Source: a virus
Reading direction: 5' to 3' (one strand)
DNA: 44,574 bases
IMG/VR virus record: IMGVR_UViG_3300022602_000174
Coordinates: 1-44,574 of that record
Shown here piece by piece: positions 14,088-26,590 of this stretch. Both the position numbers and the translations under genes were made by a program. The notes below the pieces were generated by a model, which was given only the letters and a program-made list of their open reading frames with translations, was not told where the DNA came from and ran no database searches. Positions within the stretch are counted from its first letter, which is position 1. Every line of letters starts with the position of its first letter.

Positions 14088-17000
14088 ATAAGCATAAACT
14101 TCAGATGTAGCATATAGTGTACCAGATACATAATGACTACCATTAGTATATCCTCGATAACTTGAACTTGTTCCAGATCCTCCAATACCTAAAGATTGAT
14201 TGCCTCTACTCCAATAAAAATGCCATCCGGTAGACGTATCATAATCTCCACCATTGCCGCTAGTATCAAACATGGCACCTATTGTATTACTAGCACTTAG
14301 ATAATTGATACCTGTATAACTATTTCTATATCCTTGTAGGTCAAATCCACCATATGTATAATCATAGTTTGGATACCAATAAGGAACACCGCCATATGAA
14401 CTAACAGAGAATCCTGGCCAATATAATCCATAGTTACCATTAAATGCTAGCCATGTGTTAACTTGATAATAACTGTTACCCGCTTGGCTTAATACACGTG
14501 AACCCGAGTCATATAATGCTCCAGCATACAAACTTTGATTACCATTAGTACCAGTACCAACAATAACTGAACTTTGTGCAGTTGCTTGTAATGTTAATGA
14601 ACCAGACGCAGAACTAACATCAGTAAATTTACCTATTGATCCTAAAATACCGTATGTACTACCACCATTAGAATAGAAGTTAGTTGCCCAAGAGTTAGCA
14701 GATAATATATCTGCGTTACCAGAACCAGCACTATTCAAGACTGTTAGTCTACTGCTTGTATCTATACTTAATTGTACAGCATAGGTTGTGGCCCATTGCA
14801 ATGCTAATCTTGGAGCAATAGATCCTGTGCTACCATTTAAACTATATTCGCGTAATTTTAGTGAAGCATACTGATAACTTGTATTGCTTGTGTTACTTGC
14901 TAATGCCCAATCACCTGCGGTATAGTTAGCAATGTAACCAGGACCGTTAGTTAACTGGTTTAAGTTAGTTAAGTTACCGCTATCCCAAACTGTGTAACCA
15001 CTGCGCTGTAATACTGCATTAAAGTAAAAGTAAGGTCTATCAGTATAGATATGTGCATAACTTGTGTTAGCAGGACCAATTGTAATATAACCGTTTGATG
15101 TTGAGTTTGTGATACCCCATGTGTTAGCAGTACCTGCTACCCATGTACCCGCATTTGAACTTTGATCAAATCTAATACCATAACCTGCGGTTGAATTAAC
15201 GTGGAAGTTGGTATCACCACGTGCTGAATATAAATTCATGCCACTACCATTACCTGTAGCAAATGATCCACCACAAGTCCATGTTGTGTTAGTATATCCA
15301 GAAGGAACACTTCCAGCAGTTGTACTAGAAATTACAGTGGCATTACGTGCATCTTCTAAACTATAATAGAATGTGGCAGGAGTAGCACCTAGATATGGTA
15401 TATATACTTCTAAGTATTGAGGATCGTAGGTAGTTTTTGTAAGTACACGAACCTGAGTAACCGCATTATTTGCATAACTTGATCCTGCTACCTGTGTAAA
15501 AGTTATACCAGCAACATCGTTAAATGCACCAGCAACAATAAATTCTTGAGTACTATGTGGTCCACTGCTTGTACCGTCTTGTATCAATACACGAGCATAA
15601 AATTGTGCGCCACCTAAATTGGCAATACGATACCAACCTACAGAACTAGTAACAATAGTGCTATTTTGTGTACCTTGATAGTTTGTAGGAATGGTTATAT
15701 AAGTTGTACTTCCGCCTGTAATTGAACTTGCAGATAAATTGTATGTATTATAAAACTCACCAGTGGATGCAGAATAACTGCTTGTTATACCTGTAAATGC
15801 TTTACCATTACCGTAAATATTGAACTGATAAGTAGTGCCATCATAAACCGTAAAGGCTTTACTAGCACCTGTTGCAACCTTAATTAATTGACCGTTATCA
15901 TTACCTGACTTATCAATGTATAAACCATAGTAACCGCTTGCACTCTGGTCTACAATCATCACTGTAGCATTTGTACTACCAACTGTGTAAGGGTTAGTTA
16001 GATAGTAGAATATGTTTCCACCACCAGTTGTACCACCTCCAATTATACCTTTGTTTGATGTAATAGTACCAGCAGGAGCAGTGACTGCACCACCAAATTG
16101 TGCGGCATTGTTTGTAAGATCGATCTGTAAAGGCCAGTAACTGTTATATTGAGTTAATGTTAAACTATTATTAGTTTGTGACGCTTCGATATAAAATTTA
16201 TTGCCTGAAGACACTAAAGCGGCAGTATAACCACCAGTTGGTTCTAAGTATAAAGTAGGAGCGGCATTATTAATAACAATATTGCCACTAAATGTCGGAT
16301 TTGATCCAGTAACATATCCAGGACCATTAGTCAACTGGCTTAGGTTAGTTAAGTTTACACTACCCCAAACGTTACCTGCTACTAGCGTGTTTAAAACTCC
16401 GCTAGCATTTAAACTCATTAATAATGAATTAACAGATCCGTTGATTTGACGCCACTTAAATGTACCGCCGTTATCAAAGAATAATGTACCATCTTGCGCT
16501 ACAGAAGTTGTAATACCGTCTGCTGATGTAATATCGCCACGGAACATAATACCGTGATAGTTATCGTAGGAACCAATTCTGCCTGATCCTGCACTGTTCC
16601 AGTTATTCAGATAAACAGTAGTGTTAGTTCCGCCGAATTGCGAGTTACCAGAAACATCAAGATAATAACCGGGAGATTTTTGATTAATACCTACGTACCC
16701 ATTAATTGGGTCAATAGTCATACGTTCTATCGGTATATCATTACCTGATCCGCTAGTACCTGTACCTGGTTTAGTAGCAAAAACTAGATAATCACGCTCA
16801 GAACCAGAAAAGTCGTAACTTCTAGTACCAATCCATGCCTGAGGTGCCGCATTATAACTGGTATTATCGCTGTTTAATGTACCACCTGAGTAGTTAAGTA
16901 AATGGTTAAATGCAATACCACCGTAATAACTGTTAGCAGTTGTTGATCTAGTCTGTGCAGGACCAACTTGCATTGCGTAAGTACCTGTGTTTACCGTTGA

Positions 17001-20000
17001 TGATCCAGTACCACCAGACATCATCATATGACTGCCGTTACGGAAATCAATTGGTGCTGTGTAATAAGCGGTAACAAAACTTAAATTATTGCTTAGTTGA
17101 CTTAAGTTTGTAAGATTATAATTATTCCAGGCTCTAGCCGCTGTAACTGGACCAGTTTCAATTGTAGGTAATGATGTTACAAAACTAATACCCCAGTTAT
17201 TAATCCAAGAAGCAAAAGCGTAATTACTATAACCTGCATAAAATTCTGTAACAAATACCTGAGGGTAATTCCATACAGTAGAAGTTTCGCCAATTGTAAT
17301 ACAGTTATTTGTACCATCATTACCCCAGCGAATGTTAATATCGCCACCGCCATGAGTACTTTGAGTAGCAAATACGTTTAACCAACCACCTGCCGCAAGA
17401 TTATATCCACCTACTTCTATTGACCTACTTGTACCTGCGGTTGTTCCGTTGTACTCATAGATCTTAATAACCATGTACATCATCGTACTAGTTCGATATT
17501 GTGGCAATTTAATCTTGATAGCACCAGTTACAGTTGGGCTAGTGGTTGCATAAGCACCTCCACCTGGGAAGTTTTCACGAAGACCTGCAGAGTTTTCACC
17601 AACACCGCCACTGGTATCTAATATGTTTAAGAATGATACTGATGTTCCGCTACTTACATAAGAAGTACCTGTATTTTGTAATTGACTCAAACTAGTTAAG
17701 TTACCAGAGTGATAAATCTGGTAACCACCATAGTAAGGTTGATAACCAAATGTAAATCTACCTGTTGTAGCACTAACATCAAATGCCGCATCTGGGCGAG
17801 CGGCAATACTGCCTGTAAATCCGTTTTTCAGTAATGCAAACGAGTCAGCGTATGTTGGGGTGTTCAACTTACCAATAAACCAAGCAGTCGTACTACCAGT
17901 TGTTAAAGGGAATACAACACCAGCATAACTGTTACTGACGTTAGGATTAATTCTTAAACCTTCAGTGAATGTTGTTGCTGTACTAGAAGCAAGGTTTGTA
18001 TTAATTGTTAATCCAGGATTACCAGCAGTAAGACCTGCTATTGTACTGCCCGAAGGTTGGAATGTTCCGTAATTAGTAATTGTACCGCCGCTACCGGACC
18101 AACTTGTACCATTGCCTAAGTATATTGTACCATTCTGTCCTTGAATAGTACCGGGATTATTAGCACCCGAACTATCTTGGTTACCAATTAAGAATGTCTG
18201 TACACCGGTGCTATTTGTTAAGCGTAGATAATTTGTAATCTGTGCCGCACCAGCAACATCTAATGGATATGTAGGAGTTGAATTAGAATTAACTTTAACG
18301 TAACCACCGCCGCCTGCAAGAAGAACGTTACCAGGGTTATACTGATTAAGAGATACTACCGCAGTACTACTCGACGAATCGATTACAATATCACCTTGCC
18401 CATAACCTTTGATGTTAGCAGTTCCAGCCGCACGATCTAATTGTAGATAATCACTACGTAAATCAGTTAAATCATATATTGCGGCAGATGCCAAATACCA
18501 GTTAACAGGTGCTCCTGAACTTGGAGTTGGACTACCGCTCAAAGAATAAAAGTGAGTCGTGCTAAATGTGCCGGTACTTCCAGCAATAACAGCATAACTA
18601 TATTCTTCCCATTTACCTGTACCTACGTTATTTGTTAACCAATATCCAGTACCATCACTTCCTGTCGGATTACCACCAAAGTTTAATGTATATCCTGTAG
18701 GAATATAAGCACGGAATACACTGACTAAAATAGCATTTGCACGAGATTGTACACCATAATAGAAACCACCAAAGTTAGGACTTGCTGTATTAGCAGTATG
18801 TTTGATGTTTAATATATAACCTGATGTAGTTGGCGCTGTATTAATAGGATAAGAAGTGCTTGTAGTAAGAACTCTTGTTATTGTTACGGAACCAGATGCA
18901 AGATTATCATACACCTGAATACCATTTGTTGTGCTAACAAAAGTTTCATCAGGGAAGTTGATATTTTTACGACCGTGTCTTGCTGATGCAAAACTGATAG
19001 TAGGAGCGCCTGCGTAACCTGCATCACCTGAAGTATACCAGTTTAATTTGTTATTAAACTTTAATCCACCGGCAGTATTTCCAATGTTGACGTTTGTACC
19101 ATCATATGTAAATCCACTTGAACCAGCAAAACTGTTACCGCTGTCTTTGTAAATTACCTGATTAGCGGCACCTGCACCAATACCAGATCCTTGTTGTCCA
19201 GTAGCACCAATTTCGCCCATTGGACCAAATGCTACGTTGGTTAACGATGTGTTTGTTTCAAAAAATGATGAATCAAAATATAATGGCGTAGATATTGAAC
19301 GTGCTGTGGTTCTTAATAAGGTACCATTTTGCCAGTATCTAACATTGCCACCATCGTATGTAATAGAAAGTACATCATTAATTGTATATCCGCCGGCAGT
19401 ATAAACTGATGCGCCACTTTCGTAAATTACAATAGATCCTGCATCAAAATAAATTGCGTAATCAATACTAGAATATGATGCATCTGTTGCAGGGTCTGAA
19501 TTGAGACCAAACATAACACGATTAGCAGTAGAAGCAGATGATGCTGAAGCATACACACCTCTAACATATCCTTGTAAAGAATAAACTTGTCCGTCCCAAG
19601 TGTTAGTGTTTCCCGAACTCTTTGTGAATGTACTGTTATTAGTTGTAGAAACACCACCGGTCATTACAGGCGTCCATTCATATGTTCCTGCAATACCCGT
19701 AGCGCCTGTGGCACCTGTAGCACCAGTTGCTCCACCAACACCGCTTGGTCCTGTGGCTCCTGTGGCTCCGCCTAAACCTGTAGCACCAGTTGCCCCTGTA
19801 GCACCAGTATAACCAGTTGCTCCTGTAACTCCGTTAACACCACTTGATCCTGCACTTCCTGTAGCTCCTTGTGGTCCAGTAGCGCCAGTAGCACCAGCAT
19901 TTCCTGTTGGACCAGTAGCACCTGTAGCACCTGTTGAACCAACAGTACCTTGTGTACCTGCCGCACCAGTGGCACCTTGATATCCACTTGCACCAGTAGC

Positions 20001-20717
20001 ACCAATATTGCCTGTTACTGAAAAATACCAGTTAGCATACGGACCAGAGCCGCTTGTGCCACTTATACTGTCTACATTAACAGTAATGTTTAACCCACTT
20101 ATATTAGAAATAACACCTTCTAAATAATTTGTAGGAATAACAGGGTAAATTACACGGACACGCTGACCAACTACATAAGCATTTGCAACATTAACTGTCC
20201 AAGTTAAACTTCCTGTTTGCAATAAATTACTTGAAACGGAAGTTACATAATACCCTAAACCTGTAGCACCAGTAGCACCTGCACTACCTGCCGAACCAGC
20301 GGCACCAGTTGCACCTGTAGCACCTATAGGTCCCGTACTTCCTGTAGCACCAGTTGCACCTGTAGCACCTTGTGGGCCTGTTGCACCTGTAGCACCTTGA
20401 TATCCACTTGTACCACTCTGTCCTGTAGCACCAGTCGAACCATATTGTCCCGTAGCACCTGTTGCACCAGTCGATCCCGCAGGGCCTGTACTTCCTGTGG
20501 CACCAGTAGCACCTTGTGGACCAGTAGCACCAGTAGCACCTTGTGGACCAGTAGCACCACTAGTTGAAGGTATAAAACTTAAAACACCTGTACCATCTGT
20601 GGACATAACATATCCACTGGATCCAGCATTTTGTGGTAAGGTTAAAGTAACCGTACCTGTTGTAGGCGATTTAAGTGTTATTTGACCTTGTTGACTGGTA
20701 TCTAAATTGATTGACAT
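13737..20717 (-). CDS. Collagen-like tail fibre with C-terminal S74 chaperone
   Basis: 2,326 residues, a probable trimeric receptor-binding fibre. Residues 1-53 form a short beta N-terminus of the type that attaches fibres to the virion ([20 protein letters not shown]). Two Gly-X-Y collagen-like stretches follow (54-155 and 237-344), separated by a folded island of about 80 residues. The long middle is beta-rich, with four copies of an [19 protein letters not shown] motif common in phage fibres. The last 116 residues, starting SDRRKKKDI at Ser2211, are a peptidase S74 intramolecular chaperone. They include [17 protein letters not shown] and a terminal coiled coil, and in relatives this domain trimerises the fibre and cuts itself off. 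Downstream, the 138-residue gene is coupled by overlap. A late-promoter motif at 20739 precedes it; the ribosome site is weak. Confidence 0.9.
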   Translation of the reverse strand: MSINLDTSQQGQITLKSPTTGTVTLTLPQNAGSSGYVMSTDGTGVLSFIPSTSGATGPQGATGATGPQGATGATGSTGPAGSTGATGATGQYGSTGATGQSGTSGYQGATGATGPQGATGATGATGSTGPIGATGATGAAGSAGSAGATGATGLGYYVTSVSSNLLQTGSLTWTVNVANAYVVGQRVRVIYPVIPTNYLEGVISNISGLNITVNVDSISGTSGSGPYANWYFSVTGNIGATGASGYQGATGAAGTQGTVGSTGATGATGPTGNAGATGATGPQGATGSAGSSGVNGVTGATGYTGATGATGATGLGGATGATGPSGVGGATGATGATGATGIAGTYEWTPVMTGGVSTTNNSTFTKSSGNTNTWDGQVYSLQGYVRGVYASASSASTANRVMFGLNSDPATDASYSSIDYAIYFDAGSIVIYESGASVYTAGGYTINDVLSITYDGGNVRYWQNGTLLRTTARSISTPLYFDSSFFETNTSLTNVAFGPMGEIGATGQQGSGIGAGAANQVIYKDSGNSFAGSSGFTYDGTNVNIGNTAGGLKFNNKLNWYTSGDAGYAGAPTISFASARHGRKNINFPDETFVSTTNGIQVYDNLASGSVTITRVLTTSTSYPINTAPTTSGYILNIKHTANTASPNFGGFYYGVQSRANAILVSVFRAYIPTGYTLNFGGNPTGSDGTGYWLTNNVGTGKWEEYSYAVIAGSTGTFSTTHFYSLSGSPTPSSGAPVNWYLASAAIYDLTDLRSDYLQLDRAAGTANIKGYGQGDIVIDSSSSTAVVSLNQYNPGNVLLAGGGGYVKVNSNSTPTYPLDVAGAAQITNYLRLTNSTGVQTFLIGNQDSSGANNPGTIQGQNGTIYLGNGTSWSGSGGTITNYGTFQPSGSTIAGLTAGNPGLTINTNLASSTATTFTEGLRINPNVSNSYAGVVFPLTTGSTTAWFIGKLNTPTYADSFALLKNGFTGSIAARPDAAFDVSATTGRFTFGYQPYYGGYQIYHSGNLTSLSQLQNTGTSYVSSGTSVSFLNILDTSGGVGENSAGLRENFPGGGAYATTSPTVTGAIKIKLPQYRTSTMMYMVIKIYEYNGTTAGTSRSIEVGGYNLAAGGWLNVFATQSTHGGGDINIRWGNDGTNNCITIGETSTVWNYPQVFVTEFYAGYSNYAFASWINNWGISFVTSLPTIETGPVTAARAWNNYNLTNLSQLSNNLSFVTAYYTAPIDFRNGSHMMMSGGTGSSTVNTGTYAMQVGPAQTRSTTANSYYGGIAFNHLLNYSGGTLNSDNTSYNAAPQAWIGTRSYDFSGSERDYLVFATKPGTGTSGSGNDIPIERMTIDPINGYVGINQKSPGYYLDVSGNSQFGGTNTTVYLNNWNSAGSGRIGSYDNYHGIMFRGDITSADGITTSVAQDGTLFFDNGGTFKWRQINGSVNSLLMSLNASGVLNTLVAGNVWGSVNLTNLSQLTNGPGYVTGSNPTFSGNIVINNAAPTLYLEPTGGYTAALVSSGNKFYIEASQTNNSLTLTQYNSYWPLQIDLTNNAAQFGGAVTAPAGTITSNKGIIGGGTTGGGNIFYYLTNPYTVGSTNATVMIVDQSASGYYGLYIDKSGNDNGQLIKVATGASKAFTVYDGTTYQFNIYGNGKAFTGITSSYSASTGEFYNTYNLSASSITGGSTTYITIPTNYQGTQNSTIVTSSVGWYRIANLGGAQFYARVLIQDGTSSGPHSTQEFIVAGAFNDVAGITFTQVAGSSYANNAVTQVRVLTKTTYDPQYLEVYIPYLGATPATFYYSLEDARNATVISSTTAGSVPSGYTNTTWTCGGSFATGNGSGMNLYSARGDTNFHVNSTAGYGIRFDQSSNAGTWVAGTANTWGITNSTSNGYITIGPANTSYAHIYTDRPYFYFNAVLQRSGYTVWDSGNLTNLNQLTNGPGYIANYTAGDWALASNTSNTSYQYASLKLREYSLNGSTGSIAPRLALQWATTYAVQLSIDTSSRLTVLNSAGSGNADILSANSWATNFYSNGGSTYGILGSIGKFTDVSSASGSLTLQATAQSSVIVGTGTNGNQSLYAGALYDSGSRVLSQAGNSYYQVNTWLAFNGNYGLYWPGFSVSSYGGVPYWYPNYDYTYGGFDLQGYRNSYTGINYLSASNTIGAMFDTSGNGGDYDTSTGWHFYWSRGNQSLGIGGSGTSSSYRGYTNGSHYVSGTLYATSEVYAYSDRRKKKDIITVDNALNKVLQLRGVYYKRIENPIDNDYENNWDPDQQYLGVIAQEVKPIVPEVVTYNKDKDEYGVSYGNFSGLFIESFKDVHELIMAQKEQIELLKKEIEDLKGKK
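19686..20009 (-). repeat. Collagen-like Gly-X-Y repeat, second block
   Basis: Codes for residues 237-344 of the fibre: about 36 Gly-X-Y triplets dominated by GAT and GPQ. At DNA level it is a degenerate 9-base repeat of the GGTGCTACA type. Confidence 0.9.
20253..20558 (-). repeat. Collagen-like Gly-X-Y repeat, first block
   Basis: Codes for residues 54-155: about 34 Gly-X-Y triplets of the same GAT/GPQ/GST type as the second block. A non-collagen island of about 80 residues lies between the two blocks. Confidence 0.9.
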
Positions 20718-20738
20718 ATTCTACGACTTATAATCCAA

Positions 20739-20746
20739 TATTTATT
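20739..20746 (-). promoter_or_regulatory. Candidate late promoter AATAAATA before the collagen-like fibre
   Basis: AATAAATA on the minus strand, in the 42-nt gap between the 1,939-residue gene and the collagen-like fibre. The predicted leader is about 15 nt with only a weak GTAGAA ribosome-like sequence. Confidence 0.45.
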
Positions 20747-20759
20747 CTAACAAAATTCA

Positions 20760-23700
20760 TCAGTTTGTAACCTCGCTTGTTTGAACATTTGCAACAAACC
20801 TTATAGTGTTTGCGCCGTCACCCTTACCTTGAACGATTAAACCGCCGTTTGATGAATCGGCTATAACCTGACAATCCCAAGACGCAACACTTGCCCAAAT
20901 TTTTGTCTTATTAACAACACGAAGTATTGTAGTTCCAGCACCATTATAACGGCTAATTACACCGTCAAATTGCCAAGCACCTTCATCTGAACTTGTTACT
21001 GACCTTGCACTTACTAACATAGTAAACGCATACGTTGAATTATCAGGCATTATCAGTTGATTAACTGTTACAGGACTGCTATTATCTGTAGTTAAACTAG
21101 TAAATGCAGATCCAGTAATCGATCTTCTCAACACATATATACCTGCTTGTGCATCTCCTAGTGTAGCAAATGATCCGTTTGCAAATATTTTAGAACCAAC
21201 AACACCTCTAGTTGAAGCACCGCTACCTACGGTTACATCGTTACCATTGATAAATGTATTTCCAGCAATGCCAACGCCGCCACTAACAACTAATGCTCCA
21301 TTAGATGATCCAGTAGATATAGTAGTTGCCTGTATATGGGTATCACCGCCGATGTATGTGTTTCCACTGATACCGGCACCACCGGCTACAACTAGTGCGC
21401 CCGAACCCGTATCTAAACTTTCTGTCTTACTCTTAGCAAACAAGTTACCTGACAAATCTATAGATACTGCTATTGTACCAGTTGTTGGTGTACCTCTGCT
21501 GGTTATTGTAGCATTTGTTGAGAAGTTCAATCCACCGGATGAAAATACTGTGTTATAACTAGCACCTGCTGTCCATAATCCAACACCTTGTCCGAGATTG
21601 TTTGTTGTAATTTGTAATACTTGAGTACCACTAACGCCTTCATTGTAAATGCCGCCAGTTGTAGGCAAGTAAATTGTAGCGTTTGATCCAGCAATTACAG
21701 CACTAGTCGCAGTCAATGCACCACTAATAAACACATTACCGCCAATACCTGCGCCACCTGTAACTACTAATGCACCTGTTAATGAACTAATTGAATTATT
21801 TGAGTTCTGTGTAACTATTCTACCAGCGAAATAAGCATCACTACCAACACCTAAACCACCAACTACTTGCAATGCTCCGCTTGTTGGAGATATAGCATTA
21901 GTCGAGTTAAGAATTGTTATTATTTGATGAGTTGAACTTCCTCTGCTTGTAATGCTATCAAATGTAGAAGTATTCCAAATTGTAATAACACCAGACGATG
22001 TGCTAACTGCTGTGTCAGTACCTGCGACAATATTAGCAACATAACCTCCACCACCTCCACCACCACCGCCGGTAAGAACATTCTGTCCGTTAACGGTTAA
22101 GTTACCTGCTACATTGACATTACCGCCGACACCAACTCCTCCTGCAACAATCAGGTCTCCGGTAAATGTACTCGTAGATTGTGTTCCGCCGACTAGGGTT
22201 AACCCACCAAATTTTGCAAGTCCAAATGTTCCTGTGTTGGCAAAACTTGGAGTGTATGTTTCTGTGCCACCAGGGTAAACATTAGTCTTATAGACCAATA
22301 CCTGTGTAGCATTATCCATACCTAAGAAGGAATGGTTATCATATGTTGTATCTGCGGTAGAAGTTGTACTGTAATGTAAAATCAATCCACGATCATACCC
22401 GTCATTAACTGATAATGCTGTATTTCCAACAGCACCGCCTAGTTCTATAACAGGATCAACAATATAAGTCTGTGTTGAATTTACAAATGTCTGAGTACCA
22501 AATACCTGTAAGTTCCCATAAATGGCTGTATTGCCGCCAACAACTAAATTTTTGCTAATGCCAACACCGCCGCTAACAATCAAAGTTGCGTATGTGCTAG
22601 AAGTAGCATCTTGACCATTATTAAGCGTGATAATTTTATCACTGATAGCACCACGTGAAGTGACACTTTCTAATGTGCTGTTGTCCCAAACAGTAATATT
22701 TCCGGTTGATGTACTAACAACTGTATCAGTGCCGGCTGTTATACTTAATACACCAGTATTGTTGATGCTAAATGTAGCAGTTGTCCCTGTTGAACTTATA
22801 ATCGTTACATTAGTTCCTGTACCAGCAGTCGGTAACACAGTAGTAACAACTCGTTGACCTCTGTCATATACGCCTTGTCCTGAATAAATTGAACCGTTAA
22901 CACCTAATCCGCCGGCAATAGTTACGGCACCGGTTAGTGGAGATGTAGCAGCCACAATGCTTGCAAATGTCGCTGTACCGTTTACAATTAATGTTCCGGT
23001 GTTTAATATAGCACCAGTTACAATAGCAGACGATGTTTCTGTTCCACCAATAAACACAGACCCGCCAATACCAACTCCACCAATTACAGTTAATGCACCT
23101 GTAGTTGTTGATGTAGCAGTTATATATGACCAAATGCCAATAGCATTAGTTGTAGTACTACCATTGTCTGTTACATTTTGTAAAGTAGCAATGCTTGTGA
23201 TGTTTACTTGCCCAACACCACTCGTAGGACTAATAGAAATGCCAGTACCTGTGGTGATTTTTGTTACACCGTAACTACCGATTGACGAAGTTGTTAATAC
23301 TTGTGCCCCATTAGAATAAATGTTTGCACCATATATACTACCAAAGACATTCAATTGTCCAGAAGGTAACAAATCCATCAATATTGTTGATGTTGTTCCA
23401 GTCTGATATTGTCTCCAATCAAACGATATTCCGGAACCAATATTTAAATTTACAAAGTTTACTTCATTAGTTAACCCGCTGAGATTTGTATTAAATCCTG
23501 CAAGAGAGTTTACTACTAGTCCGCCATTAATAAATCCACCACTACCTACATTTAAAGCACCGCCAATACCAACACCACCAGCAACAATTAGTGCACCTGA
23601 ACTTGTTCCAGTTGAAATTGTAGAAGTATTAATTGATATGATGTTTGTTGTTGAGTTTCCTCTGCTAGAAACTGACTGCAATGTAGAAGTATCAGATACA

Positions 23701-26579
23701 ACAACGATACCAGTTGTGGTGTTTACACTAATATCAGTGCCGGCTTGAACTTGAGTAACAACATATAGTACAGCCGTTTCTTGAGTAATTACTCTAGAAT
23801 TATGATCGTATACAGCACCTGCGTAAATGTTTCCACTAACTCCCAGCCCGCCGTTAACAATAACAGAACCTGTATTAACTGCTGTACTTTCAACATTAGC
23901 ATTGAAGTATACAGTTGAACTTGTGGCATTGCCTCGACCAGTTACAGTTGCTAAAGTAGAAGTATTCCATACTGTAACAACACCGGTATTTGTGTTTACT
24001 ACTGTGTCAGTACCTGCATATAATGCCGTTAAACCTTGCTGTCCTAATGTACCTTGAGTAATAACAGGGCTACCATTAGAATATATATTCTGCGCATAGA
24101 TGTTACCTTGTATACCGGCACCACCTGTGACTACTAATGCACCCGTTGTAGTACTATAGGCTTGAGCAGTGCTGTAGATATAGGTAGTAGCAGTTGTTAA
24201 TTGTAATCTAGGAGTATTGTCAATCAATAATGATGTAATACTACCAGTAGTTAATAATTTAAATCTAGAAATTAAACTACCATCTTGGAAATTTAAAACA
24301 AATGCAGGATGATAAGATGGTGCACCAGTTGATGTGTTTGTATCAGTAATTGTGATTGTAGGGTAATTGCCAGTTAACGAAAGATCTGCACCGGCAAAAA
24401 TATTTCCAAATAGATTTAAATCGCCACCTGCTCCAATTCCTCCGCCTACAACGAGTGCACCTGATGTTGTACTAATTGAAGTGGTAGTATTGACTAAAGT
24501 TAATCCGCCAAATTTAGCACTTCCATAATCACCTAAGTTTATGAATCCATTTGTACCTGCTAAGAAAGGAACACCTGGTAACACATTTGTCTTAAACAAC
24601 AGCGTCTGGGTAGCATTGTCCATACCGAAAAACGCATTGTTTGTATAAGATATGTTAGATGTTGCAGTAGTGCTATAATGGAAAACCAACCCTCTATCAA
24701 ATCCATCGTTGGCCAGTATTGAAGTTCCGTCTTTTCCGCCGCCAAGTTCTATAATAGGATCAGTTACATAAGAAATAGTTGAATCAATATATGTTGCTGT
24801 TCCAAATACTTGTAAATTTCCAAATATTGCCGCACTGCCACCTACATTTAAATTACCACCAATACCGACACCGCCTGCAACTGTTAGTGCACCTTGTGTA
24901 TACGTGTTACTTTGTAAAGTATTATTAAGTGTAATGACTTGATTTGTATAACTTCCACGCTGTGTAATACTATCAAGTGTACTAGTATTCCATACAATTA
25001 CATCACCTGTTGATGTGCTTACTGCGGTATCAGTGCCTGCTCTTAACGAAGTCACTCCAAACGATCCTAGACTTGCCTGAGTAATAACTCGACTACCTTG
25101 ATCGTATATAGCATAACCATATAAATTGCCGCCAATACCAACACCACCGGCAACTACTAGAGCACCAGTTGTTGTAGAAATTGATACCGCAGTACTTAAA
25201 ACTGTAGTTGTATTTCCTATCAAGTTTACATTGAAGCCGTTTGATCCAATCTGTACTAAAGCATTTGGATTAATATTAACAACACCGTACCCGCCGTTTC
25301 CGATAAACATACTGTTATCGCCACCGAGTATTAAATTACCACTTGGCAATAACGAAATATATGCACTGTTGTTTCCAGCAAATAAATTACTTGAGTATAA
25401 CGTACCACCAATGCCTACACCACCTGCTACTGTTAATGCACCAGAAGATGTACTAGTAGATGTTAGTGTACTATAAACATTTGATTGAGGCAGTTGTAGT
25501 ACATTATTAAATGTAGTAATTGTTAACCCGCCGATATCAATAGTACTTGAACTAATGTATAGTGTGCCCCATCGTCGAGTCGGAGATCCTAAATTATAAT
25601 ATCCGCCAGATTGTGGCAGAATATTCCCCATAGTAGATGTACTATTAACATTCAAATTATAAGAAGTTAATAAACTGGCTGTTACAGTAGTAGCATTTAC
25701 AGTAACTGCATTTACTGAAGCAACTGCTGTTACAGTATTCGCATTTATAGTTCCGCCAACGTAAACATCTTGTCCAATACCAACACCGCCAGCAACTACA
25801 ATAGCACCTGAATTTGTACTTGTAGAATTTACATTATCGGTTGATGTGAAAATTGCATTAACAATAAATGTATTAACTGCTAAATCTCTTACATAGCCGG
25901 TACCGGCAATAATATTTCCAATAGATGCTGTGTTATTAACATATAAATTACCGCCAACGCCTATACCACCTGCAACTTGTAATGCACCTGAACTTGTACT
26001 ATTTGATTGCGTTATGTTAGAAATTAGTATTGTGTTAGTAGTCGAATTACCTCTGTCAGTTACTGTTTGTAATGTACTAGTATTCCATATAGTTACAGCA
26101 CCTGTACTTGAACTAATTGCTGTATCAGTTCCAGCAGTTAAACTTGTAACTCCGTAATTTCCTAGTGTTTGTAGTGTAACAACACGGCTGCCTTGATCAA
26201 ATAATGAAGAAGCATACAATGCTCCTTGAATTCCAACACCGCCGACTACAGTTAATGCACCAGTTGTAGTGCTTGTTGAAGTAGCCGTTCCTAAAATGCT
26301 TACAACATTAGTAATTGTGAGATTATGATCTCCGTAGATATCACCACCAACATATAAATCTTCACCAATGCCAGCGCCCCCATATACAATTAGACCGCCG
26401 CTGTTTGTACTTGTAGAATTAGTAGATGTAGTAACAATTACTCGATTGGCCGTTAACGGATCAAAACTTGTAATGCCGCTTTGAATCTGCCAACCATTTC
26501 CGTTCCATATCCAGGTACGGTTACCGATTGTATAGGTTTGACCTACATATGGATTTGAGGGAAAGTTTAAATTAGCCAT
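20760..26579 (-). CDS. Large repetitive fibre-type protein (19 Gly-rich repeats)
   Basis: 1,939 residues. The N-terminus holds a small Trp module (FPSNPYVGQTYTI, then TWIWNGNGWQIQ; residues 6-33) resembling one in gp14. The body has about 19 copies of a 25-30 residue repeat of the form STSTTTGALTVAGGVGIGG followed by a strand such as NLYVGG. About seven copies of a second unit, GSRVIT...AGTDTAVSTSTG...VWNTSTL, alternate with it. Two copies of a roughly 110-residue domain with VDPVIELGG and YDRGLxxHYST are inserted. A nine-Gly run occurs near residue 1500. The last 140 residues (from about GDAQAGIYVLRR to TSEVTN) are a different beta domain that I know from the ends of other phage tail proteins. 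Likely a trimeric beta fibre; the receptor is unknown. Only 4 nt separate a TTAAATA from its ATG, and there is no clear ribosome site. Confidence 0.8.
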   Translation of the reverse strand: MANLNFPSNPYVGQTYTIGNRTWIWNGNGWQIQSGITSFDPLTANRVIVTTSTNSTSTNSGGLIVYGGAGIGEDLYVGGDIYGDHNLTITNVVSILGTATSTSTTTGALTVVGGVGIQGALYASSLFDQGSRVVTLQTLGNYGVTSLTAGTDTAISSSTGAVTIWNTSTLQTVTDRGNSTTNTILISNITQSNSTSSGALQVAGGIGVGGNLYVNNTASIGNIIAGTGYVRDLAVNTFIVNAIFTSTDNVNSTSTNSGAIVVAGGVGIGQDVYVGGTINANTVTAVASVNAVTVNATTVTASLLTSYNLNVNSTSTMGNILPQSGGYYNLGSPTRRWGTLYISSSTIDIGGLTITTFNNVLQLPQSNVYSTLTSTSTSSGALTVAGGVGIGGTLYSSNLFAGNNSAYISLLPSGNLILGGDNSMFIGNGGYGVVNINPNALVQIGSNGFNVNLIGNTTTVLSTAVSISTTTGALVVAGGVGIGGNLYGYAIYDQGSRVITQASLGSFGVTSLRAGTDTAVSTSTGDVIVWNTSTLDSITQRGSYTNQVITLNNTLQSNTYTQGALTVAGGVGIGGNLNVGGSAAIFGNLQVFGTATYIDSTISYVTDPIIELGGGKDGTSILANDGFDRGLVFHYSTTATSNISYTNNAFFGMDNATQTLLFKTNVLPGVPFLAGTNGFINLGDYGSAKFGGLTLVNTTTSISTTSGALVVGGGIGAGGDLNLFGNIFAGADLSLTGNYPTITITDTNTSTGAPSYHPAFVLNFQDGSLISRFKLLTTGSITSLLIDNTPRLQLTTATTYIYSTAQAYSTTTGALVVTGGAGIQGNIYAQNIYSNGSPVITQGTLGQQGLTALYAGTDTVVNTNTGVVTVWNTSTLATVTGRGNATSSTVYFNANVESTAVNTGSVIVNGGLGVSGNIYAGAVYDHNSRVITQETAVLYVVTQVQAGTDISVNTTTGIVVVSDTSTLQSVSSRGNSTTNIISINTSTISTGTSSGALIVAGGVGIGGALNVGSGGFINGGLVVNSLAGFNTNLSGLTNEVNFVNLNIGSGISFDWRQYQTGTTSTILMDLLPSGQLNVFGSIYGANIYSNGAQVLTTSSIGSYGVTKITTGTGISISPTSGVGQVNITSIATLQNVTDNGSTTTNAIGIWSYITATSTTTGALTVIGGVGIGGSVFIGGTETSSAIVTGAILNTGTLIVNGTATFASIVAATSPLTGAVTIAGGLGVNGSIYSGQGVYDRGQRVVTTVLPTAGTGTNVTIISSTGTTATFSINNTGVLSITAGTDTVVSTSTGNITVWDNSTLESVTSRGAISDKIITLNNGQDATSSTYATLIVSGGVGISKNLVVGGNTAIYGNLQVFGTQTFVNSTQTYIVDPVIELGGAVGNTALSVNDGYDRGLILHYSTTSTADTTYDNHSFLGMDNATQVLVYKTNVYPGGTETYTPSFANTGTFGLAKFGGLTLVGGTQSTSTFTGDLIVAGGVGVGGNVNVAGNLTVNGQNVLTGGGGGGGGGYVANIVAGTDTAVSTSSGVITIWNTSTFDSITSRGSSTHQIITILNSTNAISPTSGALQVVGGLGVGSDAYFAGRIVTQNSNNSISSLTGALVVTGGAGIGGNVFISGALTATSAVIAGSNATIYLPTTGGIYNEGVSGTQVLQITTNNLGQGVGLWTAGASYNTVFSSGGLNFSTNATITSRGTPTTGTIAVSIDLSGNLFAKSKTESLDTGSGALVVAGGAGISGNTYIGGDTHIQATTISTGSSNGALVVSGGVGIAGNTFINGNDVTVGSGASTRGVVGSKIFANGSFATLGDAQAGIYVLRRSITGSAFTSLTTDNSSPVTVNQLIMPDNSTYAFTMLVSARSVTSSDEGAWQFDGVISRYNGAGTTILRVVNKTKIWASVASWDCQVIADSSNGGLIVQGKGDGANTIRFVANVQTSEVTN

Positions 26580-26590
26580 ATCTTATTTAA

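Noticed and set aside
19600-19812. Plus-strand open frame rich in Val-Ala-Pro across the collagen block
   Set aside because: It is a low-complexity antisense shadow of the Gly-X-Y codons, with no ribosome site.
19686-20558. Short tandem DNA repeats as a CRISPR array or satellite
   Set aside because: They are degenerate 9-base codon repeats encoding Gly-X-Y triplets in frame, with no spacers.
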